Source: Kineosporia rhizophila (GTDB taxonomy: Bacteria; Actinomycetota; Actinomycetes; Actinomycetales; Kineosporiaceae). From it: a stretch of 64,000 nucleotides of DNA. A model generated the notes under the pieces. That model saw only the letters and a program-made list of their open reading frames with translations, did not search any database and was not told the DNA's origin. Both the position numbers and the translations under genes were made by a program. Position 1 is the first letter of the stretch. Every line of letters starts with the position of its first letter. Below are positions 1 to 8,626 of this stretch, in pieces. The stretch is from assembly GCF_021277265.1 (NCBI RefSeq), contig NZ_JAJSOH010000016.1:62001-126000 (forward strand), given 5' to 3'.

Positions 1-918
1 CGCCTCCCCCGCCCCGGCACCTCCGGCCAGGGCGGTGCTCAGCAGGTCGGCCCGCACCCGGCGCTGCACATCGGCCCCGGCCCGCACCCGCAGCAGGTGC
101 AGGGCGACCAGTTTCGCGGCCTCGCCGAAGGCCTCGGCCCGGGCCTCGCTGAGCCGGTGCGGCGTGGCCGCCCAGATCGAGCCCAGCACCTCGTCGCCGG
201 CCCGCACCGCGATCGCCACCCGGGGCACCGGCACGGAGTCGCCGAACTGCACCGTGTCCACGTAGACCGGCCGGTCCGAGCGGTAGAGCTCGCGGAAGAC
301 GCCGCGCTCGCTCAGCACGGCCACCACGTCGTCGGGGACATGACGTCCGAGGATGGTCTCCACCCGGGAGGCGTCGGCCTCGTTCTGCCGGCCGGAGAAG
401 GCCAGGACGCGGGAGCGGCGGTCCTCGATCGTGATCGGGGCGTCCATCAGGGCCGCGACGGCGTTGGCGACCGCGAACAGGTCACCGGCGGGCAGGCCTC
501 CGAGCGAGTCCGGTTCCACCGGGCCGACGTCGCCCTCGGCCAGCAGTGACCGCAGCAGCGCGGCCAGGTGCGCCCAGGGCACGCCCCGGCTGAGCCCCAG
601 CAGGCACACCCCGGCCTGGTCGGCGGCGGCCCGGACCGACGCCGGGGCCGGGACCGGCGCCCGCACCACCAGGGCGAGCGCCTGGTCCCGGCCCAGCCGT
701 TCCAGCAGGCCGATCACCTCCTGCGCGGTCTGCAACCCCACCCCCAGCACCACCGCGTGCGGAGGCAGCGGCGGCTCGTCGACCGGGTCGTGGATCACGA
801 CGGCGCTGATCTCTTCCGGCCGCTGCGCCTGCCCGTGCACCACGTCGAGCAAGGTCACGCCCAGGTCTTCCAGCACCCGGCCCAGACTTGGGCGGTACCG
901 GTCCGGGGTGGCGGGCAT
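1..918 (-). CDS. PucR-family transcriptional regulator, C-terminus cut by window edge
   Basis: The frame is open from the ATG at 918 to the first base of the window (306 codons, no stop), so only the N-terminal part is present. The N-terminal 110 or so residues look like the PucR/purine-catabolism-type sensor (a region with VVHGQAQRPEEISAVVIHDP), followed by a GAF-like segment around residues 150-270 (VAIAVRAGDEVLGSIWAATP). The HTH_30 helix-turn-helix expected at the C-terminus would lie outside the window. Its ATG shares one base with the stop of the upstream racemase gene (TGATG), so it is translationally coupled and is the last visible gene of a three-gene operon. By position it probably controls the amino acid/peptide metabolism encoded by its partners; that is inference. 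Confidence 0.75.
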   Translation of the reverse strand, partial: MPATPDRYRPSLGRVLEDLGVTLLDVVHGQAQRPEEISAVVIHDPVDEPPLPPHAVVLGVGLQTAQEVIGLLERLGRDQALALVVRAPVPAPASVRAAADQAGVCLLGLSRGVPWAHLAALLRSLLAEGDVGPVEPDSLGGLPAGDLFAVANAVAALMDAPITIEDRRSRVLAFSGRQNEADASRVETILGRHVPDDVVAVLSERGVFRELYRSDRPVYVDTVQFGDSVPVPRVAIAVRAGDEVLGSIWAATPHRLSEARAEAFGEAAKLVALHLLRVRAGADVQRRVRADLLSTALAGGAGAGEA

Positions 919-2030
919 CAGGCCAGGCTAGCGACCCATTCGGTGCTGGTGGTGACCTCGGCCAGCCGGTCGGGCAGGGGCAGCAGCCCCAGTCCCGGCC
1001 CCTGCGGCACCGGCAGATGGCCGTCCTGCAGCACGAACGGCTCGGTGATGTCGGCGGCGTAGTAGCGGCCGGAGGACGAGGTGTCTCCGGGCAGGGTGAA
1101 TCCGGGCAGGGCGGCCAGGGCCACGTTGGCGGCGCGGCCGATCCCGGTCTCCAGCATTCCGCCGCACCAGACCGGCACACCGGCCGCCACGCACACGTCG
1201 TGGATGCGGCGGGCCTCCAGGTATCCCCCGACCCGGCCGGGCTTGATGTTGACGATCTGGCAGGCGCCCAGCCGGATCGCGGCGGCCGCCGAGTGCGCCG
1301 AGACGATCGACTCGTCCAGGCAGACCGGTGTGCGGATGCGCTGCTGCAGGTCGGCGTGCCCGAGCACGTCCTCCTCCGGCAGCGGCTGCTCGATCAGCAG
1401 CAGATCGAAGGGGTCCAGCTCCGCCAGCCGGCGCCAGTCCGCCAGCCGGTACGCGGCGTTCGCGTCCACCTGCAGCAGCACGTCGTCACCGAACCGCTCA
1501 CGCACCGCCCGCACCGGCGCCGTGTCCCACCCCGGCTCGATCTTCAGCTTGATCCGGACGTAGCCCTCGTCCAGATATCCCTGCACCGCATCCAGCAGCG
1601 CCGGCACCGAATCCATGATCCCGACCGAGACGCCGCACGGCACCCGATCCCGCACCGCCCCCAGCTCCCGTGCGAAAGACCGCCCCTCAGCTCGCAGCTC
1701 GGCATCCAGAACGGCCGCCTCCAGCGCCGCGATCGCCATCCGGTGGCCGTAGAAGCGCGAAAGCACCTCGGCCACCTGATGTGCCCCGGCCAGCTCGACC
1801 CCCGCCAGCGCCGGGATCAGGAAGCGGCGCAGAACATCAGCCGCTCCTTCGACGTACTCCGAGGAGTACACCGGCTCCGACAGGGCCACGCACTCGCTCC
1901 AGCCCTCGCCCACGTCCGTGACCGCCCGCAGCAGCAGGATGTCCCGGCTGGTCTGGGTCCCGAACGAGGTCCGGAACGGCGACACCAGTGGCATCTCGAC
2001 CCGGCGCAGTTCGACTCCGGTCAGCTTCAC
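918..2030 (-). CDS. Enolase-superfamily N-acylamino acid racemase / o-succinylbenzoate synthase
   Basis: A 370-residue muconate-cycloisomerase-type enolase. Catalytic elements are visible: the KxK motif in VRIKLKIEPGWD (general base), metal ligands in LLQVDANAAY, LLLIEQPLPEED and PVCLDES, and the second base lysine in VNIKPGRVGGYLEARRI. These fit the NSAR/OSBS branch (MenC-like), which either makes o-succinylbenzoate for menaquinone or racemises N-succinyl/N-acyl amino acids. The start is the GTG at 2030, which overlaps the stop of the upstream GNAT gene (GTGA) by four bases; an upstream extension to 2156 in the same frame is only overlap with that gene. The absence of other men genes and the coupling to a COG3375-type acyltransferase favour the racemase role, though OSBS activity cannot be excluded. 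Confidence 0.85.
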   Translation of the reverse strand: MKLTGVELRRVEMPLVSPFRTSFGTQTSRDILLLRAVTDVGEGWSECVALSEPVYSSEYVEGAADVLRRFLIPALAGVELAGAHQVAEVLSRFYGHRMAIAALEAAVLDAELRAEGRSFARELGAVRDRVPCGVSVGIMDSVPALLDAVQGYLDEGYVRIKLKIEPGWDTAPVRAVRERFGDDVLLQVDANAAYRLADWRRLAELDPFDLLLIEQPLPEEDVLGHADLQQRIRTPVCLDESIVSAHSAAAAIRLGACQIVNIKPGRVGGYLEARRIHDVCVAAGVPVWCGGMLETGIGRAANVALAALPGFTLPGDTSSSGRYYAADITEPFVLQDGHLPVPQGPGLGLLPLPDRLAEVTTSTEWVASLA

Positions 2031-2902
2031 GCATTGTTCCCTTCCAGCCGGGCGCTCTCCCGCGCCACCACGTACCCGCCGTCCTTGTCGAACCCCGTCA
2101 CCCGCGCGCCCTGAGAAAGCAGCTCCTGCAGTGTCTCCCGCACCCGTACCCGCCATTCGCGGGCCAGGGCGGGGTTGTTCAACCGCAAATTAGTGACGTT
2201 TGTTGGCACCGCAACCAGACTCAGCTCACCATTCGTGCGTCCCGGTTCGGGTCGCCCGGCACCGTCCCGCCCGAGCGCCACCACCGCCCCCGCGGTGCTC
2301 ACCGCCACCGGGACACCGGCAGCCGCCTGCACGGCCCGGGGCCCGCGCAGACGCCAGTGCACCAGAAGCCGGTCGGAGTCCTCGTCGCCGTTGATCTGGT
2401 CTTTCATCGGGCCGTAGAAGTCGGGCAGGTACTCGACCGCCGCAGCCCCCAGCTTGGCCAGGTTGAAGTAGGCGTTCCGGCCGATCAGCGGGTCGAACGT
2501 CCAGGAGATCGCCCCCACGCCACGCTCCAGCACCCAGGCCCGCTGATCCTGCTTCAGAGCGAAACCCACGTTGCGTCCCACGGATCCGGAACTCACCCCG
2601 GCGACGTGACTGTGCAGGGCGTCTTCGGCCGGGGCATGGAAGAAGCCGACGCACGCGCCGACCAGTTCGCCGTCGCGGTAGGCCCCGCTGACGTAGCTAC
2701 CCGCCTTGCTCAGCGCCCGGAGCAACTCCACCGAGACCGGGGGCCGACTGTCGCCCCAGATGGAGTTGAACAAGGTGACGACGCCGGCCATCTCCGGCAG
2801 GCTGCGCACCTCACGCACACTCACTCCGGCGGCCCGTGCGGCGGTCTCGGCCGCCTGCCGGGCCAGGACCAGATCCGGGTCGACCCCGGTCCCCACTGTC
2901 AT
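2027..2902 (-). CDS. GNAT-superfamily acyltransferase (COG3375 type)
   Basis: A 291-residue protein of the predicted GNAT family often found beside N-acylamino acid racemases. The features seen are a GNAT core with YVSGAYRDGELVGACVGFFHA (beta strands before the acyl-CoA loop), a central SGSVGRNVGFALKQDQRAW segment and a conserved ISWTFDPLIGRNAYFNLAKLG stretch typical of this family. In characterised relatives this enzyme N-succinylates D-amino acids so that the racemase can epimerise them. It is the first gene of the operon, coupled by GTGA to the racemase. The substrate is inferred from context only. Confidence 0.8.
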   Translation of the reverse strand: MTVGTGVDPDLVLARQAAETAARAAGVSVREVRSLPEMAGVVTLFNSIWGDSRPPVSVELLRALSKAGSYVSGAYRDGELVGACVGFFHAPAEDALHSHVAGVSSGSVGRNVGFALKQDQRAWVLERGVGAISWTFDPLIGRNAYFNLAKLGAAAVEYLPDFYGPMKDQINGDEDSDRLLVHWRLRGPRAVQAAAGVPVAVSTAGAVVALGRDGAGRPEPGRTNGELSLVAVPTNVTNLRLNNPALAREWRVRVRETLQELLSQGARVTGFDKDGGYVVARESARLEGNNA

Positions 2903-3023
2903 CGCGTTGCGGCTCCTCGGTAAGGCGTTCCTCGTCCTTCACCACGCTGCCACGGGCGGCGCTCGAGCCATTCGTCCGTTCGAACCAAAAGACCGGCCTT
3001 CGCCTGTACTGACGAACAACCAC

Positions 3024-3073
3024 TTGAGCGATCGCTCAAATCCCACTACGGTCCTTGTTGAGCGATCGCTCAA
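3024..3073 (+). promoter_or_regulatory. Twin palindromic operator with embedded promoter
   Basis: The same perfect 16-bp palindrome, TTGAGCGATCGCTCAA, occurs at 3024-3039 and 3058-3073, 34 bp centre to centre. The first copy supplies a -35-like TTGAGC (3024-3029); 17 bp later there is a -10-like TACGGT (3047-3052), and the second copy covers the probable transcription start. This is the geometry of a repressor operator. The TetR gene at 3786, second in the transcribed unit, is the obvious candidate ligand protein. Confidence 0.8.
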
Positions 3074-3089
3074 ACTCGAGGAGGTCAGT

Positions 3090-3767
3090 ATGGGCGCCGA
3101 CCGGCAACCAGCAACGGTCAGGGCGCCGGACGAACAGCACGCGTGCTACCGGCCGAGCGGGCAGCTGAGCGAAGTGCGCTGGATGCACCTGAGCGTCGCC
3201 GCTCTGGGAGCCGGGCTGCTGGGCGGCGTGCTGACCGCCCTGCTGACCGTCGCGGCGTCGAGTTCGACGGAGTGGTTCCCGGCCAGCTGGGTCACCGGGG
3301 TGCTGGTTCCGCTGGGGGTGCTGGCCTGGGTCGCTCGTCGGCTCAACCGGGCGGGAAAGACCCCGACGCAGAAGACCCCCGCCTACCTCCCCGCGGGTGC
3401 GATGGCGGTGGCTTTCGGCGCGGCAGCCCTCACTGCTCTGCTGGAGAGCCAGAGGGAAGTGGACTGGGCCGACCTCGACCTGGCGTCGATGGTGCCGACG
3501 GGCACTTTCGCCGGTGTTACGGGTGGAACGGTCGGCCTGGTGACATCGGTTCTTGCCGCGGCAATCTCAGTGAGTCTGCTGATGGAACAGCGCGGGCGGA
3601 TCAGCCTGGCCGGTGCTCACATGCTGGTGGCCTGGGTGGCCGGCCTGCTCACGTTCGCAGCCGCAGGCTGGATCGCCTTCGTCTTCGGGCAGCCCCTGGT
3701 CGTGTTCCCGGCCGTGGCCATGGCGGTCACCACAGCCCTGCGGGCCGCCCGGCACAGCCTGAGCTGA
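3090..3767 (+). CDS. Multi-pass membrane protein of unknown function
   Basis: 225 residues with about six hydrophobic segments (roughly residues 32-54, 63-80, 101-118, 137-160, 173-190, 195-212) separated by short charged loops. No family is recognised. The ATG at 3090 follows a good ribosome site (GAGGAGG at 3078-3084) and lies just behind the twin palindromic operator, which decides the start against the longer in-frame extension upstream. It is followed after 18 bp by a TetR gene, so the pair is probably an autoregulated unit in which the membrane protein is the regulated product, possibly a transporter or stress-response membrane protein. Confidence 0.7.
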   Translation: MGADRQPATVRAPDEQHACYRPSGQLSEVRWMHLSVAALGAGLLGGVLTALLTVAASSSTEWFPASWVTGVLVPLGVLAWVARRLNRAGKTPTQKTPAYLPAGAMAVAFGAAALTALLESQREVDWADLDLASMVPTGTFAGVTGGTVGLVTSVLAAAISVSLLMEQRGRISLAGAHMLVAWVAGLLTFAAAGWIAFVFGQPLVVFPAVAMAVTTALRAARHSLS

Positions 3768-3785
3768 CGGGGATCTGGTACCACA

Positions 3786-4523
3786 GTGAAGGTGACCCCC
3801 ACCCAGTCCCCCGAACCGGCGAAGGCGAGCCCGTCGTCCTCAATCAGTGAAAGCCGGCCCCGCCCCCCCGGCAAGAAGAGCCCCCGCAAGACCGAGACCG
3901 TCGACCGGCTGATCGAGGCGGCGTTCACCACCCTGCGCACGCACGGGATCGCCGGCACCTCGGCGCGCACGGTCGCGGCCACCGCGCAGACGAACCAGGG
4001 CCTGATCTTCTACCACTTCGGCAGCATGGAAGGCCTTCTGGCCGAGGCCTGCCGTCGTTCCACCGAGCGCCGGGTCATGCTCTACCGCGATCGTTTCGCC
4101 GAGGTCTCCTCGCTCCGGCAGCTTCTTTCGGTGGGCCGGGAGATCCACGCCGCCGAGCAGGCCGAGGGGAACGTGGCGGTGCTGGCCCAGTTGCTCGCCG
4201 CCGGGCAGACGGATCCGGTGCTGGGCGAGGTCACGGCGCAGGCGCTGAACCAGTGGGTCGCACAGATCGAGACGGTGCTGGAAAGGCTGCTGCGCGAGTC
4301 ACCTTTGGGCGAAATGGTCGACGCGGCGGGCCTGAGTCGCGCGGTAGCCGCGTCTTTCGTCGGGCTGGAGTTGTTCGAAGGGGTCGCTCCGGCCGAAGGT
4401 GCCCTGGCGATCGACGCCCTGGACCAGCTGGGGGCGCTGGTCGAGGTGATGGAAGGACTGGGTCCGGTGGGGCGTCAGGCCATGCGGATGCAGGTGAAGC
4501 GCTCGCAGCGGCGTTCGTCCTGA
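3786..4523 (+). CDS. TetR-family transcriptional repressor
   Basis: 245 residues. After a 35-residue basic, proline-rich N-terminal extension comes a typical TetR HTH (IEAAFTTLRTHGIAGTSART followed by TNQGLIFYHFGSMEGLLAEA), then a helical ligand-binding domain. GTG start at 3786, 18 bp after the membrane protein gene, so the two are co-transcribed. It is the most likely binder of the two 16-bp palindromes at 3024-3073, giving negative autoregulation. The ligand is unknown. It ends 16 bp from the convergent XRE gene. Confidence 0.85.
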   Translation: MKVTPTQSPEPAKASPSSSISESRPRPPGKKSPRKTETVDRLIEAAFTTLRTHGIAGTSARTVAATAQTNQGLIFYHFGSMEGLLAEACRRSTERRVMLYRDRFAEVSSLRQLLSVGREIHAAEQAEGNVAVLAQLLAAGQTDPVLGEVTAQALNQWVAQIETVLERLLRESPLGEMVDAAGLSRAVAASFVGLELFEGVAPAEGALAIDALDQLGALVEVMEGLGPVGRQAMRMQVKRSQRRSS

Positions 4524-4539
4524 ACCCCGCCGCCCGTGC

Positions 4540-5394
4540 TCACCCCGGCCCGGGCCGGTCCAGCAGCACCACGGCCGGGCCCGGGGCCGCGTTGACCACC
4601 TCGGTCAGCCGGGCCTCGTCGGCCGAGCCGGGCGCCGCGGTCAGCATCAGGGCGGCCAGGTCGTCACCGGGGATGGCGAGCAGGTTCCCGACCAGCGTGA
4701 CCGGGTCGCCCTCGGGGTGGATGAACGCGGCGCTGCTCTCGTAGGCCAGGACCGGCCGCGGTTCCCGCCACAGGGTGTCGAACAGCCGGCTGCGGGTGCG
4801 GATGTCGTCGACCAGCTCGGCCAGCAGGGCGTCGTTGGGGTAGCGCAGGAAGGCGCTCTTCAGCTGCGCCGCCAGGATCGACTCGTGGTCGGTCGCGTCC
4901 GTGTCGGACTGCTTGAAGCCGTCGACCGGAAGGCAGAACGAGCGCCAGGCCACGTTCCAGTCCCAGCGGCCCCCGGGCAGGTCCCAGTGATCCAGGGCCA
5001 GGAAGGCGCTGTTGACGGCGATCAGGTTCATCGCCGCGTCGGACACGAACATCGGTGTGTCCGAGAACCGCTCCAGCAGCCGCGTCGCCCCCGGGCCCAG
5101 CTCGGACGGCACCTGCCCGTCCGCGGCGGCGTACCCGGCCAGGGCGCACAACCGCTCGTAGTCCGCCCGCCCGGCCCGCAGCGCCCGGGCGATCGCGTTG
5201 ACCACACCGGCCGAGGGGTGACTGCGCCCCTGCTCGAGGCGGCGCACATAGTCCGCCGACATCCCGGCCAGTTCCCCGAGCTCCTCGCGCCGCAACCCGC
5301 GCACCCGCCGGTTGCCGCCTTGCAGCCCGACGGTCTCGGGAGCCGTGCTCTCCCGCAGGTGACGCACTGCCGCGCCGAACTCGTAGCGTTCCAC
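4540..5394 (-). CDS. MmyB-like XRE-family regulator
   Basis: 284 residues. The N-terminal helix-turn-helix (residues about 5-75) contains the hallmark RRVRGLRREELGELAGMSAD followed by YVRRLEQGRSHPS. The C-terminal part is the PAS-like MmyB ligand-binding domain, with FVSDAAMNLIAVNSAFLAL and TLVGNLLAIPGDDLAALMLT. Members of this family usually sit divergently to, and control, a short-chain or quinone-type oxidoreductase; here the divergent neighbour at 5585 is exactly such a gene. The domain can bind fatty acids in characterised relatives; the ligand here is not known. Confidence 0.85.
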   Translation of the reverse strand: MERYEFGAAVRHLRESTAPETVGLQGGNRRVRGLRREELGELAGMSADYVRRLEQGRSHPSAGVVNAIARALRAGRADYERLCALAGYAAADGQVPSELGPGATRLLERFSDTPMFVSDAAMNLIAVNSAFLALDHWDLPGGRWDWNVAWRSFCLPVDGFKQSDTDATDHESILAAQLKSAFLRYPNDALLAELVDDIRTRSRLFDTLWREPRPVLAYESSAAFIHPEGDPVTLVGNLLAIPGDDLAALMLTAAPGSADEARLTEVVNAAPGPAVVLLDRPGPG

Positions 5395-5584
5395 GCCGCC
5401 CAGTCTGCCCCCGCATCCGCTCCGATGGTGAGCCCCGCAGGCGTTCCGCCGGATAAGTCACAGAACCGCGGTACGAGCAACCCGCCGCCAGGGTGGGCCG
5501 GTCCGGCCCAGGATGAACGCCCCGGAACCTGCGACGTTGGGTGGAGCCACCCCGGCAGCACCTTCCACGAGAGCAGGTTCAGTG

Positions 5585-6529
5585 ATGAAAGCCGTACGTT
5601 TTCACCAGTTCGGCGGTCCCGAGGTCCTGAGGTACGAGGACGTCGAGCAGCCCGTTCCCGGGCCGGGCGAGGTACGGATCAAGGTGGCCGCCACCTCGTT
5701 CAACGGTGTCGACGCCAACATCCGGGCCGGCTACATGCAGGGCCCGATCCCGGTGCAACTGCCGCACACTCCCGGCATCGACGTCTCCGGCACCGTCGAG
5801 GCGCTGGGCCCGGACGTCAGCGCCTTCGCCCTCGGTGACCAGGTCGTCGCGTTCCTGCCCATGACAGCCGCCGGGGCCGCCGCCGAATACGTGATCGCCC
5901 CGGCCGACGTCCTGACCGGGGTGCCGAAGAACGTCCCCCTCACCGACCTGGCGGCCCTGCCCACGGTCGGCCTGACCGCCTGGCAGGCACTGTTCGACCA
6001 CGGCAGACTGACTGCCGGGCAACGGGTTCTGATCAACGGCGCCGACGGGGCGGTCGGCGGGTACGCGGTGCAGCTGGCCAAGGAGTTCCGTGCGCAGGTG
6101 ATCGCGACGGCCAGTCCGCTCACGGCAGTTCGGGTCAAGGCCGCCGGCGCCGACGAGATCGTCGACTACACCCTCACCGACGTGGTGACGGCCGTGACCG
6201 AGCCCGTGGACCTCGTCCTCAATCTGGCCCCGGTCACCCCCGAACAGCTGGCCGCCCTGGTACCGCTGATCCGCGACGGCGGCACGCTGGTCAGCACCAC
6301 CGTCTGGATGCCCGCCCCCTCCGACCACGAACGCAACGTGCGCGGCATCGACCTTTTCGTGCGCAGCGACACCGACCAGCTCGCCGACCTGGTCGCCCGG
6401 GTCAGCACCGGCGAACTCGTCGTCGATGTCGCCCAGCGCATCGCCCTGGCCGAGCTTCCCGCCCTGCACGCGCAGGCCGCTACCGCGCCGCTGCCGGGCA
6501 AGGTCGTCGTCCTCGCCCCTTCCGCCTGA
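5585..6529 (+). CDS. Zinc-free NADP-dependent alcohol dehydrogenase/quinone oxidoreductase (MDR family)
   Basis: 314 residues of the medium-chain dehydrogenase/reductase superfamily. The GroES-like N-terminus begins MKAVRFHQFGGPEVLRYEDV and the nucleotide-binding Rossmann region has VLINGADGAVGGYAVQLAKE. Cysteine zinc ligands of the classical alcohol dehydrogenases are absent, as in quinone reductase/zeta-crystallin types. I chose the ATG at 5585 because homologues begin MKAV; an in-frame extension back to 5513 lacks family support. It is divergent to the MmyB-like regulator and convergent with the MFS gene, from which it is separated by 4 bp. Confidence 0.85.
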   Translation: MKAVRFHQFGGPEVLRYEDVEQPVPGPGEVRIKVAATSFNGVDANIRAGYMQGPIPVQLPHTPGIDVSGTVEALGPDVSAFALGDQVVAFLPMTAAGAAAEYVIAPADVLTGVPKNVPLTDLAALPTVGLTAWQALFDHGRLTAGQRVLINGADGAVGGYAVQLAKEFRAQVIATASPLTAVRVKAAGADEIVDYTLTDVVTAVTEPVDLVLNLAPVTPEQLAALVPLIRDGGTLVSTTVWMPAPSDHERNVRGIDLFVRSDTDQLADLVARVSTGELVVDVAQRIALAELPALHAQAATAPLPGKVVVLAPSA

Positions 6530-6533
6530 TCCT

Positions 6534-7808
6534 TCATCCGCGCGAAGCAGCCGGACTGTCTGCGTGGGCCGGCGTGACCCGTCTGAGCAGGACCGAGATC
6601 CCGCCCACCACAACGCAGACGGCGGTCAGCCCGATCAGGTAGCCGACACCGAGTCCCGCGCCGAGGGCGAACCCGGCCAGGGAGGGCGCCAGGACCGGGC
6701 CGATCTGGTTGAAGAGGGTGAAGATCGCGTTGTAGCGCCCGCGGAGCCGTTCCGGCGCCAGATCGTTGATCAGGGCCGGAAGGGTGGGTGAGAGGGTGGC
6801 CTCGCCGAGAGCGAAGACGCCCAGCGAGGCCACCATCAGCGCATCCCGGGCCGGTCCGTCCAGGTCCAGCAGCGCCGGGGATGCCAGCACCAGCCAGGAG
6901 CCGGCGAAGAACAGGGCCGCCACCGCCGCCACCTGCAGCCGGGAACGGCCCCGGGCGAAGCGGATGGCCGGTAGCTGGGCCAGCAGCAGCACGGCGATGT
7001 TGAGGGCGAAGGCCAGGCCGACGACCCGGCCGGAGCCTTCGCCCGGGCCGGTCACCCAGGCGCTGAAGCCGGAGTTGGTCTGGGAGATCGCGAACACCAT
7101 GAGCAGGCTGTTCAGCAGGAGAGCCCCGAGCAGCGCCCGGTCCCGCAGCACCGGCCCGTAGCCGACCCGGCCCTTCGCCTCGGCGACGGGGGTTGCGGGC
7201 TCGTTCCCCAAGCGACCGGCCAGGAAGAGCATGGTCAGGGCGAACAGCAGGTAAGACGCGGCGTCGGCCAGCAGGATGGCCACATAAGGCCCGGCCTCCT
7301 GCCCGACGGTGACGAACCCGGTGATCAGCGCGCCGAGACCGAACGCCACATTGGCGCTGGTGTAGCGCAGGGCCAGCACCGAGCCACGCTCACCGGCCGG
7401 AGCGAGCTGAACCAGGAACGTGACGAAACCGCTCCACATCAGCCCGCTGCCGACCCCGTGCACGGCCGAGGCCGCGTAAGCCATCGGCAGCGCCGTGGCC
7501 AGGGCGAACAGGCCGATACCGAGACCGCCGACCACGAGCCCGGCCACGAACACCGCCAGCGGTCCGAACCGGTCGATCAATGGGCCGGTCAGCGGTGTCG
7601 TGGCCAGGCCGACCACCCCGATGGCGGCCAGCACCAGCCCGGCCTGCGGCAGGCCGATCCCCCGCACGGTGTGCAGGTAGACGATGAGGAACGGCATCGT
7701 CAGGCCGCTGCCCAGGCAGGACAGCATGTTGATGCCCAGCAGCAGCCAGGTGCGGCGGCCGATCGCGGGCAGCCAGGTAGAACGCGTGCTTTCAGCCGTC
7801 GGGTTCAT
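6534..7808 (-). CDS. MFS transporter
   Basis: 424 residues with about twelve hydrophobic segments. The first pair of helices contains the motif-A-like loop GPLIDRFGPLAVFVAGLVVG and, in the second half, INDLAPERLRGRYNAIFTLF. The pattern is that of a drug/proton antiporter-type major facilitator (DHA1-like). It lies 19 bp downstream of the TetR gene at 7828-8541, so the two are one transcription unit and the pump is probably controlled by that repressor. Substrate unknown. Confidence 0.85.
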   Translation of the reverse strand: MNPTAESTRSTWLPAIGRRTWLLLGINMLSCLGSGLTMPFLIVYLHTVRGIGLPQAGLVLAAIGVVGLATTPLTGPLIDRFGPLAVFVAGLVVGGLGIGLFALATALPMAYAASAVHGVGSGLMWSGFVTFLVQLAPAGERGSVLALRYTSANVAFGLGALITGFVTVGQEAGPYVAILLADAASYLLFALTMLFLAGRLGNEPATPVAEAKGRVGYGPVLRDRALLGALLLNSLLMVFAISQTNSGFSAWVTGPGEGSGRVVGLAFALNIAVLLLAQLPAIRFARGRSRLQVAAVAALFFAGSWLVLASPALLDLDGPARDALMVASLGVFALGEATLSPTLPALINDLAPERLRGRYNAIFTLFNQIGPVLAPSLAGFALGAGLGVGYLIGLTAVCVVVGGISVLLRRVTPAHADSPAASRG

Positions 7809-7827
7809 CCGCTCCCCACCGAATCGC

Positions 7828-8541
7828 CTACGGGTTGGCCGCGATCACCCGATCCAGCCACTCGACCAGCAGACTGCGTTCGGCCGCGCTCAGCACCTCC
7901 AGCTGCGGCGCCGCTGCCCGCAGCGTGACGGCGACCCAGGCGTCGTCCTTCAATTCGGTTGTCTCAGTGAGGATCTGCGCGAGCACCGACTCGAGCATCG
8001 CGTCGGCGAGGCCGGGGTCGCGATCGGCGGGAGGCGTGGTGAGCAGGGCGGTGACGGTACCCACCCCCGCGGCGTGGATCAGCTCGGCGGCCCGCTCCTC
8101 GCTCACCCTCAGCCGGCCGGTCTCGGCCAGGCGGCGCACCCGCGCCCGCAGCACCTCCCGGCCCGCCTTCAGCGCCGGAGACTGCGCGGCCCGGGCCGGA
8201 TCGCTCATCAGGTGGAACAGCGCCGGATGGGCCAGCCCGAACCCGATCTGCCCGGCCCAGCCGTCGCGCAGGTCTTCCAGCGGGTCGACGTCACCGCTCG
8301 AGGCCGCGGCGACCACGGCCGCCTTGGCGCTGACGTACGTGGCCATCGTGTGCTCGGCCACCGCCTCGAGCAGGCCGTCCTTGTCGCCGAAGAGCCGGTA
8401 GATCGCCGGGGCCTGCACCCCTGCGGCCTCGGCGACCGCGCGGGTGGTCACCGCGGCCGGGCCCCGTTCCTGGAGCAACCGGGCGGCCGTCTCGACGATC
8501 CGGGTACGGGTGTCGGTGCGGCGGCTGCTCGTCTCGGTCAC
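7828..8541 (-). CDS. TetR-family transcriptional regulator
   Basis: 237 residues. The N-terminal HTH reads RIVETAARLLQERGPAAVTT then AVAEAAGVQAPAIYRLFGDK, a clear TetR_N. The C-terminal domain is helical and unassigned. It is transcribed with the MFS gene and diverges from the NmrA-like gene at 8627. The intergenic region carries an inverted repeat (8549-8570) whose left arm begins 8 bp upstream of this start codon, which is consistent with simultaneous control of both directions. Confidence 0.85.
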   Translation of the reverse strand: MTETSSRRTDTRTRIVETAARLLQERGPAAVTTRAVAEAAGVQAPAIYRLFGDKDGLLEAVAEHTMATYVSAKAAVVAAASSGDVDPLEDLRDGWAGQIGFGLAHPALFHLMSDPARAAQSPALKAGREVLRARVRRLAETGRLRVSEERAAELIHAAGVGTVTALLTTPPADRDPGLADAMLESVLAQILTETTELKDDAWVAVTLRAAAPQLEVLSAAERSLLVEWLDRVIAANP

Positions 8542-8548
8542 GTTCCGA

Positions 8549-8570
8549 CGATAACGCAGTCTTGTTATCG
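8549..8570. promoter_or_regulatory. Probable TetR operator between divergent genes
   Basis: CGATAAC (8549-8555) and GTTATCG (8564-8570) are perfect inverted arms with an 8-bp spacer, in the 85-bp gap between the TetR gene and the NmrA-like gene. A weak promoter for the rightward gene can be drawn with TTGTTA (8562-8567) and TTAACA (8585-8590) at 17 bp spacing, so the right arm would overlap the -35. The repressor identity is inferred from position. Confidence 0.6.
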
Positions 8571-8626
8571 CCGTGATTCCATGGTTAACATCGAAACGCT
8601 TCCACCGTTACCAAGGAGTGTTTCTG

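Noticed and set aside
918..2156. Longer form of the racemase beginning at 2156
   Set aside because: The extra N-terminal residues lie inside the upstream GNAT gene and are Arg/Gly-rich; the GTG at 2030 gives the family's normal start and a GTGA overlap.
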